Shown here piece by piece: positions 31,014 through 39,877 of a stretch of 39,877 bases of DNA. Below the pieces are notes generated by a model. It did no database searches. It was not told the DNA's origin and saw only the letters and a program-made list of their open reading frames with translations. The DNA comes from Isohypsibius dastychi. Lineage: Eukaryota; Tardigrada; Eutardigrada; Parachela; Isohypsibiidae. The position numbers were made by a program, and so were the translations under genes. Within the stretch, counting starts at the first letter, position 1. Each line of letters begins with the position of its first letter. The stretch is from assembly GCA_034696485.1 (NCBI GenBank), contig JAQIWT010000070.1, forward strand, positions 1 to 39,877, in the 5' to 3' direction.

Positions 31014-31478
31014 ATGATGATAGTCTTATGTAATCTACATTTTGGTTTTTTACGTAGCTTTCACCCGGCCATGAAACTTGGCGTTACAGCTCATACCATC
31101 GCGGACCCGCCACAGCCTAGAGCATGGACCACCCTCGAAATTCAAAGCTACGCTACTGGACAGAAGCGACTAACGTGCATTCGATTGGAGGGGAATGTCG
31201 CGAGTACGATGACTCGGACCTTTAATTCACACCGCACGAACCACAAGGGAATTGGAATTTTAGCATTGCTGTCGGTGGCGGCGTCATTGATCCAGACTAT
31301 CGTGGTCTAGTTGCTGTTATTCTTTACAACCTGGGTGTTTTTTGTTCACAAGGGCGACCGCATAGCTCAACTCATCTCTGAAAAAATTGAACGACCTAAT
31401 ATTGTTGAGGAGCAAGTAGACATTGGCTTCAAGACTGTGTGTGGAACATCGGGTTCTGTTTCAACAGGAATACAATGA
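31014..31478 (+). pseudogene. dUTPase (dUTP diphosphatase)
   Basis: dUTPase hydrolyses dUTP to keep uracil out of DNA and is carried by several DNA viruses and some retroviruses. Motif 3 is clear: NFSIAVGGGVIDPDYRGLVA (about 31247-31310), with the conserved Asp and Tyr. ILYN follows. After a shift in a run of six T (31338-31343) come motif 4 FVHKGDRIAQLISEKI and motif 5 CGTSGSVSTG, which ends IQ-stop at 31476-31478. The N-terminal motifs (AGYDL, PRSG) are not recognisable, although an upstream frame reads WTTLEIQSYATGQKRL. It lies on the plus strand downstream of retroelement pieces, so it could belong to the retroelement or to a Polinton. Confidence 0.75.
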
Positions 31479-31513
31479 TTGTTTATTGCCATATTTCCGA
31501 GTTGTACTGAACC

Positions 31514-31519
31514 AATAAA
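31514..31519 (+). terminator. Poly(A) signal after dUTPase
   Basis: AATAAA lies 36 bases after the dUTPase stop, at a position that fits a genuine 3' end. Confidence 0.4.
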
Positions 31520-31572
31520 GATATCACTTTGACACTTCATGAGTAGAACTGGAAATGTAAGGGTTGAATAAA

Positions 31573-32262
31573 TCAACTGCTTAGATTCTCGCTAATGTCA
31601 CCGTTTACTTCGAATTCGACTCGTTCTGAATCACCTTCCTGGTGAATTTGTCGGCGTTTCCAACGCATGTTTACCTAGAGAAATTGATCATTTAATACAT
31701 ACAGTCAGACTATGAGACCCAAATCACACTTACATTATGTCTGCTTTTCAAGTTTTGTTCTAGCGCACACCTTCCCCGCCCAATGATGACCACAAGTGTA
31801 ATCACAGCGATTAACACAACAAATAAGACAACTGTCAGTATAATATCTGAAGTTGTAGGATTGGTTGGTAGCCTCAGAGAAAAAACTGTAGTCACCTCCT
31901 TCATCAAGAATTTTTTTGATCTTTATTCATAAAGCTTACCTCCAAATAGAGTGGTTGCCAATGACCACGGAGCTTGCAAGGGTCACTAGGTTCAAGCAAT
32001 TGAATAACTCTCAACTCTTCGAGTTCTTGACAACAAATTGCTGGATTGTGGTCGATGTATATTTTTTCCAGCGAGGGAAATTTTGCAAACAACAGGCTGA
32101 TGGATGGTGGACAAGTCAGTCATGGATTCTGGAGGAGATCCGAATGTTCGACGTATGGGCTGGGTTTCGTCATCCTGGTTAACCATTCCTTCAAACAAAC
32201 GTCGATAAAATTTTTTGAGACGCAGCGTGCATCAAAAAAATGGCTTGCAAGTTGGACATGAG
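31573..32262 (-). CDS. Leucine-rich-repeat transmembrane protein, 3' exons
   Basis: This looks like a single-pass cell-surface receptor or adhesion protein. Reading leftwards, the exon ending at 31940 carries an LRR and its C-terminal cap: FPSLEKIYIDHNPAICCQEL, then DPCKLRGHWQPLYLE. A 41-base intron (31899-31939, GTAAGC donor) leads to exon 31734-31898. That exon holds the membrane helix IILTVVLFVVLIAVITLVVI and the stop-transfer GRGRC. A 59-base intron (31675-31733, GTAAGTG donor) leads to the last exon (31573-31674). It encodes a short cytoplasmic tail (NMRWKRRQIHQEGDSERVEF) and a TGA. All three exons join in phase. Further up, FIDVCLKEWLTRMTKPSP looks like another LRR cap but meets a TGA near 32130, so an exon boundary or a mutation is there. 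5' exons were not found. Confidence 0.7.
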
Positions 32263-33054
32263 TCGTAGTATGCCAGTAAAGTATGACTGAAGACAGTGAT
32301 AAGAAAAATGATGGAAAACATCCTGTTGCAAAAGCCAGAAGAATGACTGTAAAACTGTTTCATGTAAATGGGTTTTATATCAAAATAATACGCTCAAGGC
32401 AAAATCAGGTAAGGAATGGGATGGTTCAACCGATCATCGTGAGAGATAGGCAGAAAATGGTTGGATAAAATAACAAAGTGCTATCATCGTGGAGACCACT
32501 TTACCATAGACTTGGTTGACTTTGGTCTCCTATGATCAGCGACCTCATGTCTGTATGGATTCTGGCGACATGAGCAGTCCTATCCACATGTGTGCCTCTA
32601 GCACGTCGCTTTCGTTGAGAATTGATGGTTGTCATTTTTTCATCATCGCAAACTTCTGAAGAAAGAAGGAAATACTGTTTTTTTTATCTCCAGACTTGCA
32701 CTGAACTGAATGATTGTGGATTTCAAAACCTCGACAATGGAGAGAAACTCAACAGGTGTATCTCCGAACAAAGCGGATTTCCGGAATGAGCTGAATCTCG
32801 TGAAAGAAAGGTGATCAGCGAAAGATCATATCATACGAATTTCTTTTTTTTCATTCAAGAAGCCCGTCAAACAGAAACCGAAGAATCTGTTCGAAACAAC
32901 GCAGTTTTAGATAAAAATTGTACCACATGCGACAAATCTAGTATCCTCGTGGTTTAACGACGTTTTTAAACCGTAACTGGAGCTGGTCTTGCGGCTAGGT
33001 CAGTTTCTCTTCCTCAAACTGCCCACTACATTCTCGAATCCACATGTATCGAAG
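32263..33054. other. No recognisable gene; one inverted repeat
   Basis: No domain was recognised. ATCATCGTGGAGACC (about 32483) pairs imperfectly with GGTCTCCTATGAT (32524-32536). Upstream exons of the LRR gene may be hidden here, but no frame convinces. Confidence 0.35.
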
Positions 33055-33270
33055 CTAAACAGTGCGGTTAATAAAAACCAGCCCAGCAGCAGTGCGACAC
33101 AAGGGACAATTCAGAATGCTTCCCGGTCCACGAGCGATCGCCCACTTGTCCAGACAGGCCTCGTGGTAATAGTTAGTGCCGAATGGCGCATGCCATGATG
33201 CGGCAGCCATCTGTCGCTCCCTAATTGTTCCGGAAAGATATTCAGAATTAGAAATTGCAAATGTTTTCAT
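33055..33270 (-). CDS. Partial RING-H2-type zinc finger exon
   Basis: The 71-codon minus-strand frame contains YYHEACLDKWAIARGPGSIL followed by NCPLCR. This is the second half of a RING finger (H..C....W....CP.C), as in E3 ubiquitin ligases. The first Cys pair is not in this frame, so it is an exon of a larger gene or a fragment. It ends VFINRTV-stop. Confidence 0.45.
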   Translation of the reverse strand: MKTFAISNSEYLSGTIRERQMAAASWHAPFGTNYYHEACLDKWAIARGPGSILNCPLCRTAAGLVFINRTV

Positions 33271-34236
33271 AACTATTATACATCAGAGCAAAATCAAACA
33301 TACTCAAGACAAATCCCAAACTAGTGATGTTCGGCAATCACAAGAGCAATTGTGACCTTTTCGAATTGATCAACAAAAAAATATCGTCGTTTATTTCAAC
33401 GCTGGCGCAGCCAGTCATTCTTAACCGCGTTAGGTTTTCAGAATATAAAGCGAACGGTTGCGCTCGCGAAGTTAGCATTGGGAGTTGACCTGCGTGTTCG
33501 AGTCAATGCATACTGTATCGAGCAGAGATTCAATCCACCCAATACGAATCCAAGTCTCAATTTTGATCGTTGATCGTTATGACACTGGTCGTCCTGTCTG
33601 CGGATACAACCGAGTCAATAACGTATTGTACCATAGGTTGATTCGGTATACGACCTTTCTGTCCTCATGTCAATGCAAAGTAATTCGACTCAGATAGAGC
33701 AAGAAGGTATTGCTCGGTAAAAAAAGCGAGATCCATGGGGTGACATGTCTTCGCTCGATAATGTGACCCAGATAGAGCGAGGACGACAGTTGCTTGCAAT
33801 TGCTTGTAAGCAAAATCCAAATGGCATGAACCAAGGGATATCGATGATGCGAAATTCAACCATTTATTGTATAATCAGAAAGGGTGGGGGTGGTGGCAAT
33901 AGCTTGCAATACAGTGGGATCAGATAAACTTTAACCGGGATTTCTTTCGAATCGAGCTGGTAAGTGAAACGACTAACCCCAAGTTCAACATTATGGAATA
34001 TCAGTTCAAGATTCAAATTGCTCCTAACCGCCGTGTTTTTGATGAACGATACCTCAATGTTGGCTGTCTCCAGGTTCTCGTCGCTGTTTTCTAAACTTGC
34101 ACTGTAGCCGATTGACCGTATTATTGTTTAAATCGGCAATGATGACATGCTTCCTACGTTTGCCGAATTCAGTACAGACAATCTAATGAGTAGGTTAGTA
34201 CAGAAATATTCTAATCAGGAATTCAATATCGAATAG
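33271..34236. other. No recognisable gene
   Basis: Only short frames. The word TAATTCGACTCAGATAGAGC... recurs in altered form (GTGACCCAGATAGAGCGAGG) near 33677 and 33760, flanking AGCAAGAAGG. It may be a small duplication. Confidence 0.35.
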
Positions 34237-34732
34237 TCATTCAGTATCTGGTACCCGAACCCAGTTTTCCAAGGTAAATTGCGCTGTATGAAGATGCTCC
34301 TCTACCAAACGTTGAAAAATAGAAATTACTCCTTCAGCGCGGCTATATATTTTCGAACAGATAAAGTTGTGAAATACTGAATAGGCAAGGACGAGGAAAT
34401 TTTCAACAAAGTGACTTGGAAGCTGTATGACAGAACGATTCTCCGGTTTAAAGGACTCGACAGTCGAAGCTAATTCGATAATGGCGCCACCACGCATGTG
34501 GCGCGAAACTTCGCTTTTGAAGATGAAGCTAAGTGCAAAGCACCAGTTTGGTTGGACTGATGTAGGACACGGTAAATGACAAAGGTTCAAAAAGAGGAGC
34601 AACTGACTCGGCAACTATTTCAACTGCAAATAAGTCTGCAAAAACAGTCATGAGGTTCACATATTGCCACTTCTCGGGCTTTTGGACATGATCCACATTG
34701 GTGCGTGACACCTGTGGTCCGAGCATTTTCAA
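34237..34732 (-). other. Unassigned minus-strand frames
   Basis: Two overlapping frames (34529-34732 and 34237-34614) read EIVAESVAPLFEPLSFTVSY and SFIFKSEVSRHMRGGAIIEL ... HFVENFLVLAYSVFHNFICS. The flow suggests coding exons with one shift or intron near 34540. No family is recognised. Confidence 0.35.
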
Positions 34733-35579
34733 TAAAGCATTTTCATTTTGAATGACTACGAAGAGTGTGCATTAGGAGACACTGTCAACACTTTGGAAAT
34801 TCTTCAACACATTATTGTGTTATCAAACAATTTATTTTCATTCTGTTCTTCCGGTGATTTGAAGTCCTCAATCATTTCTATATGGTCTCTTTGACATGAT
34901 TCTATCTATTCAATTATCGCTCACGTTATTTGCTTGTTTTCCACACGGTCATTGCTCTTTCTCATCGATCTGCTTGCATTGATCTCATTGATCTCATTTG
35001 ATGGTTCCTAGTTCTCTTTTCGAACACTCTGCATGTCACCGTTCTTTTCTGGAGGGTTGTCGAGTCTGCTTGTTCAATACAATTACCACATAATCTGTGA
35101 GAGCAGAATAGAACATCGCTGTACGAACGGAATTATGTGCGCACAAAAAAAGACAGTACATTACCATCGATATTCTGCATGTTCTCGTCAATGATCACTG
35201 GAGTATCTTGTGGTGTGAGTCTTCGTCAGCAATATTTCAAGAATGTTGCGTATAAATTCAATGCTGGGTACAACTAGAACGCACAATTCATTCACCACTT
35301 TTGTATTCATTTTTGTCTCAGCCTTCGTATCCGAGTATTTCATTCTACGCCGGATCGTGGATCTGATTGACGGCCCTTAAATCAGTAGAATACGAGGAAA
35401 CCCATAGTCCATCCACCCTGTCAATCTTCATAGAATCTCGACCCGAACCATTTGTTCTACAATCGATACATGTCCTCTTGTCTCCAGTTGATCACTGTCC
35501 CCTACCTGCGGATTCATTCGGCGGGTGGAATTTAGAATCGTTATATCCGCGATCTCAGACACCTTCCACCACATTGCAG
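34733..35579. other. No recognisable gene
   Basis: Pyrimidine-rich sequence with TTGATCTCATTGATCTCATT-type repeats near 34975. A 79-codon frame at 35367 has no domain. Confidence 0.4.
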
Positions 35580-35930
35580 TCACAACTTTTGCGGTATTCC
35601 CCCTAGTTCTTCTGAACATCGTACATGATGGAATTTCCTCAACACTATACAATTTGTTTTGGACCTCTCAAGAAAGCTCGGAAACTCCGCGGGAGAGCTG
35701 ACAGTGCACACAGGACTTGCAAATTTTTGTTGAAACGTGTTTTTATACCTTGCAGAATCTTGGATATTATATATAGCGCGGACTGAGCTGATAGCAATAC
35801 CAGCTGAGTTGGAAGGTATATCAAAATTATACAAATAATTGATGTTGGCAGAGCGCAAGTTTTTTACCTCGCCATTATTCATCATCTCGATGAACTCCAC
35901 GAAGATCACAATCAGCACGGTACTTTGCAT
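35580..35930 (-). CDS. Small frame with an N-terminal hydrophobic segment
   Basis: The 116-residue frame starts MQSTVLIVIFVEFIEMMNNG, a possible short signal peptide. It continues NLRSANINYLYNFDIPSNSA and ends with two Cys. No domain is recognised. It could be a first coding exon of a minus-strand secreted or membrane protein. Confidence 0.3.
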   Translation of the reverse strand: MQSTVLIVIFVEFIEMMNNGEVKNLRSANINYLYNFDIPSNSAGIAISSVRAIYNIQDSARYKNTFQQKFASPVCTVSSPAEFPSFLERSKTNCIVLRKFHHVRCSEELGGIPQKL

Positions 35931-36052
35931 CTTCGGGTCCTGACAGACGAGTTGTTGCGTTTCAGTAAAATGACGAGCTTAAGAAGAACGTGACGACTTC
36001 TCCCGACTATTTTCTGGACTATTGTAGAAAAAATCAAGTAAAAGGCTGAAGA

Positions 36053-36556
36053 TTGAATACGTTCATGGAAACAAACCTCAGCTCGTTAAACGCTCCACTC
36101 GGCGGACTGTGCGTCGAAAACCCTCACCAAACAACTGATGATCGTAAGTCAAACGTTGCGCTAAATACAATATATAGAATTTCATCCACCTGGAAAACTC
36201 CAGCCCACCCAAATCTTCCGGAAGAATCATCACAAAGTCTTCCAGATCACATATTGTCGAGAACCGACTATGACTTTCATGTTTCGAGCAATCTTCAAAT
36301 GATGTCTTTTGTGTCTGATTCGAGTACCTTTTGCTGCCATTCTTGTCAGACCTTTCAAATTGCTTCGGAGATTGATTCCAACGACAAAATTGACGCCAAC
36401 AATGCTGAAGTCAGCCAAAACTACAAGTACCTCACAAGTCGAGTCAGGTACCAAAGGCCCAAGAGAATTTGCGAGAAGATATATATTTCGTGTTTGATTA
36501 ATATATTGCTGACTGTCCTCTTGATTGTTGAGATTCATTTCTATTCGAGTCAGTGA
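36053..36556 (+). CDS. 167-residue protein with CXXC and C-terminal membrane helix
   Basis: The open frame is uninterrupted. It has a Ser/Asn-rich N-terminal half, a CCHSCQTF cluster near residues 93-100, a basic stretch RVRYQRPKRICEK, and a final hydrophobic helix ISCLINILLTVLLIVEIHFY just before the stop. That layout would give a tail-anchored membrane protein. No family is recognised, and transcription is unproven. Confidence 0.35.
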   Translation: MNTFMETNLSSLNAPLGGLCVENPHQTTDDRKSNVALNTIYRISSTWKTPAHPNLPEESSQSLPDHILSRTDYDFHVSSNLQMMSFVSDSSTFCCHSCQTFQIASEIDSNDKIDANNAEVSQNYKYLTSRVRYQRPKRICEKIYISCLINILLTVLLIVEIHFYSSQ

Positions 36557-37644
36557 ACATCTTTTTCGAGAACCTCGATCAACACTGTGGCATCAGTGAC
36601 ATAATAAGTGAAATGTTGCTGATAAACGTATCTGGTTGAATAGAGTTGACAGTGAGAAACTTCCGAGATCATGTTCGGTGAAAGAAGCAAAAGCATCAAA
36701 AACAATAGGCAAAATACTATCATGCCTCGACTCTAGAAGATTCTTTGCCGAGACCGTGAATTTGTCCTTCCAAGTTCAAATCTTGGGTGCATGCGAATCC
36801 GGTTAACTCCAAACGGCTGTTTTGATCTCATGGTGGAAGTATTCGACGAAGTAATCTTTTTAAATATGCTTTTTGATATCAAAATGGCTTGCCAAATCGT
36901 ATCGATTTCAATTCATTCCAACCTCATGATTGAGGAAGTCGTCGGTCGACACTTGATTGGTTTGTTTTCAGATCGAGCAATTGAACCACGAGTGACCCAA
37001 GATGAGAAATTCGTATCACCATCCAAGTGGACACATGGTCCCGGATGATAGTCTAAAAAACTGGTGGGAAGTTTTCTATGATTTTCCTCATAGTCCTTAC
37101 AATCGAGGTGCCTTTTAATCAGTCCTTTTATGGAAAAATAGTTGTTTGTCAGTGTTTCGGGAGGTGATGACGTCAGCAGGCCGTTTCTCTAATTCCAACT
37201 TTCCAGCAGAAGGAGCACTGACAGACAAATATCTTAGAAATTCCAGAAATTGTTCCACAGACATAGAAAACCCATGACATAGTTGGATCTGTAAACAATC
37301 ATTCCCTCGTGGGTAATGTCCGAAAGTGTAACTGGTTTTCAACGCTTGGTTTTTTCTTGGAAGACGGGAAATATTCTGCTTGTTGACAGCATCTCCCGAA
37401 GGAACTTGGTCGAGAATAATAAACAGACAAAATCATTTCTGGTGAGCAAATTCTAGGACGATGATGTAATCGTCCTTAATAGAAACAAATGGCAGGGACT
37501 CTACCAAGTTGAAGTTTGCTGGAAATTTGAAGAGGCCAAAGGAGGCATAACAGGGATTCAGAAGAGCAGGAGATATGTGAACCGATAAGATGGCCAAGTA
37601 GAATTCCGCTTGAAGTTTAATGGTGCGAATAGACAAGTACTCAA
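36557..37644. other. No recognisable gene
   Basis: Frames up to 85 codons lack domains. No convincing splice structure was seen. Confidence 0.4.
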
Positions 37645-37682
37645 TCCCACTCCCGATCCTCTCAAGGCGGTCGGGAGTGGGA
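37645..37682. repeat. 12-base perfect hairpin
   Basis: TCCCACTCCCGA (37645-37656) and TCGGGAGTGGGA (37671-37682) pair perfectly around a 14-base loop. Confidence 0.85.
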
Positions 37683-38661
37683 GAAAAGAAATCTTATTTG
37701 AGAAAATTAGGTGAAATATGTTGATAAAATGCAAGCAGCTGCTTCTATACCTATCGTACCTCGAGGTTATGATAGTAGAAAATTGCAAGTTCCAAATATC
37801 TCCTGAAGAGAGTGTCCCAACGGTGTTTGGAGAACATCCAGCCTTCCTGAAAACATAAACGGGCACTATATGATTCATTTCCATGGAAGACAGTGCGAAC
37901 GGCCCACAATAAAATATGTGAATCCCCCTGAACAAAATGTGTAGCTACTCTGATGCGCAATATGGAGAGTCCGCTAGAGTAAATTGCTGTATGTAGAGCC
38001 CCTCGATGAAAACATATGGAGTCCTCTGATACACAATATATAGTGCCCCCTCAAGGGCTGCATCAAAGTTGCGTTGGACTAAATAATCGTCGAAAATATC
38101 TAAAAATGAAAAATGACTAAACTGTCTTCGTACACTGTGCACCACAAAGATGATACCACTCTGAATTGTATCATTATTTCAACGGTTATCATGAAGTTGT
38201 GTTGTGAGGATCCGGGTCATCAACACTTACTAAATCAAGATATTCTCAAGTCAATCATCCCCGTTGGGGTGGTGCCTGGAGCAGCATTTTCGATCACACT
38301 GTTTCGTTGTCATCCATTCGGCGATATGTTAGATTGGCTGAGGATCTCTCCGCTGTGAGAGTCCAATGCCGCTGTGATCGCGAGTAGTACTTCGTACCCC
38401 ATGCGTACCCCATCCGTATGAACCTTTGATCTTTTTGCGTGTAAATTGCAAATGAAGGTGTTGCTATGCCGCGAGCAATTTCATTCTGCACAGTGAAAGC
38501 GATTTAGTGTGATGTGAGAGCGGAAGTGGCACAGCATGTGTTGTTAGTTCCACTGGTGTTTGTCGTCTGTTTTGTTCATCAGTGCGCCTGATCGAAGTCA
38601 TTGATTGGCCTGTATGTTGACATTTTAGAATAACGGGACACTCGATCAGTCCTGTTGTTAT
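37683..38661. other. No recognisable gene
   Basis: Several short frames on both strands, none with a domain. Confidence 0.4.
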
Positions 38662-39018
38662 TTGGTGAGCTTTGTACCACATGCGTATGATGCGTGCGAT
38701 GTCATAAGTCGCGTGAAGTGTGGTGAGATCTCACAGTGCATAGCCAAGAACTCTTACAATTCCGTGAAATTGTTCACAGAAACACGGAAGGATCTCAAAG
38801 GCTTCCCAAGAACCAAGGATGGTTCTCCAAGAATCAATGAGCAAATTTGTGTTTTAGCAGATCTAGCCAATCTGTATCTGAGTTTTCCACCGGCAGAAGC
38901 CGTGGAATTGGTTTCGCTTCACGCGATTGAAGAATCTAGCATCCACAGCTTTTTGACAACGATTTCATTTTTATTTGCCGGAGAAACAAACAGAACAATT
39001 TTTCAGCCACATAGATGA
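38662..39018 (+). other. 118-codon open frame, unassigned
   Basis: The frame includes TETRKDLKGFPRTKDGSPRI and LADLANLYLSFPPAEAVELV. The composition looks protein-like, but there is no match to a known family and no upstream signal. Confidence 0.25.
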
Positions 39019-39877
39019 AATCATCATGAAATACGAACGTGTAATAAACGAAAATTCGTAGACGACCTTGTCATCTTTGGTATAAAGGCGAAGAGAAGCT
39101 GAAAGAAATGATGGCAGGAGTAGCAGCCTGGAGCTCAAAAATAGTCACCGAATGGGAGCCAGCGACCAATACAGGAATTTTATTAGACATGCGATTCTGT
39201 AATGCTCTTGGGGAGAGAAAGGGGAAATAGACTGATTACTAAAGGTCACTGGTAGCCGGAGTGTAGGTACAAGGATTTACTTCAAGACTTGCGCACAACT
39301 AACACTGCTTTACAAACGAGAAACACAGAACTTATATAGTTAGTAACAACCAATTGGAAGAGATTGACGAAACGAAGGGTGGGGAAAAAGAGTATCGATT
39401 CGTGGGCATTACATTACCCCCCCTCTTAAAAGTTCACGGTCCCCGTGACGAAAGAACAATACGAACAATGCACAAAATCAACATGCAAGGAGATTTGACA
39501 GAGGAAATTGTTAAATGACTGGCGGGTGGACTAGTGAAAATGACATGGACGATTCACGGTGTATTTTACGATATGATAGCAGGAGGGGTGGTGACCTTTG
39601 GTATCCTCCATGTTTGGTCCATGAAGAGTTGAGAGTCGAGACATGCGTGAAGAAAGGGACAGGGCGCGTAGGTCCAGGATGATGATGTGGAGTGGTATTG
39701 GTGATGAGATGATTCAGTATCGATGACAGTCAAGAGATGACTGGGAAATCGAGAGAGAAAAGGGGGAGTAACGTAACTTAAAGTGATGCGAGATAGCGAT
39801 CGATAAAATAAAAAACATTATTTTTCAATGCCATTTTTTTTTGTTTTTGTGGACAATTTTTGATAGACGTGTGACTA
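39019..39877. other. No recognisable gene; C-rich motif near the right edge
   Basis: The stretch near 39410-39460 has a C7 run followed by TCTTAAAAGTTCACGG and a small TCACGG/CCGTGA hairpin. It recalls the internal ends of LTR elements. The rest is purine-rich with no frame. Confidence 0.3.

Noticed and set aside
39400-39470. LTR boundary and primer-binding site
   Set aside because: The C-run and small hairpin are suggestive, but no tRNA complement or paired repeat is visible within the window.

Overview
This window is invertebrate animal DNA and is mostly made of decayed transposons. Introns are very short (41 and 59 bases in the clearest gene) with GTAAG-type donors and TTTCAG-like acceptors. 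It holds Ty3/Gypsy retrotransposons, Polinton/Maverick genes, a Tigger-like remnant and a tRNA-derived SINE. This mix fits a nematode best, but a tardigrade or another compact invertebrate genome is not excluded. No bacterial operons, CRISPR arrays or rRNA were seen.

Left part (1-5,600): no host gene is recognisable. It carries a Tigger-like remnant (2087-2602), a 900-base foldback element with arms of about 250-280 bases (2666-3566), a minus-strand SINE (3768-4125), strong short hairpins, and two copies of a small element whose double-hairpin fold is kept although the paired bases differ (1-66 and 3658-3722).

5,600-10,170 is a Ty3/Gypsy element. It has a short Gag with a CCHC knuckle, an aspartic protease, reverse transcriptase, RNase H and the zinc domain of integrase. 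Gag and protease are joined by a textbook -1 frameshift signal (TTTAAAC, then the gag stop, then a six-base spacer and a stem). Protease and RT are split by one in-frame TAG. The integrase core is missing. Pol instead runs, through ATGA and TGATG stop/start overlaps, into small unfamiliar frames, one acidic and one Cys/His-rich.

14,300-23,500 looks like a first Polinton/Maverick-type region. It holds a broken BIR-RING gene (inhibitor-of-apoptosis type), a long decayed protein-primed type B DNA polymerase on the plus strand, a convergent minus-strand gene that resembles a viral envelope glycoprotein, and a spliced gene I cannot name.

23,600-31,500 is a mosaic. Plus-strand Ty3/Gypsy pieces (gag/protease, then RNase H and an integrase tail) surround minus-strand Polinton pieces (a DDE integrase and a second polymerase B). 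These are followed by a plus-strand envelope-like N-terminus and a dUTPase with an intact C-terminal end. The simplest reading is a Polinton fragment nested in a retroelement.

31,570-39,877 looks like ordinary host sequence. A minus-strand leucine-rich-repeat membrane protein has three clear 3' exons. Further right are part of a RING finger, several unassigned frames and long stretches where nothing is recognisable. Almost every mobile-element gene is interrupted by stops or shifts, so most are relics.
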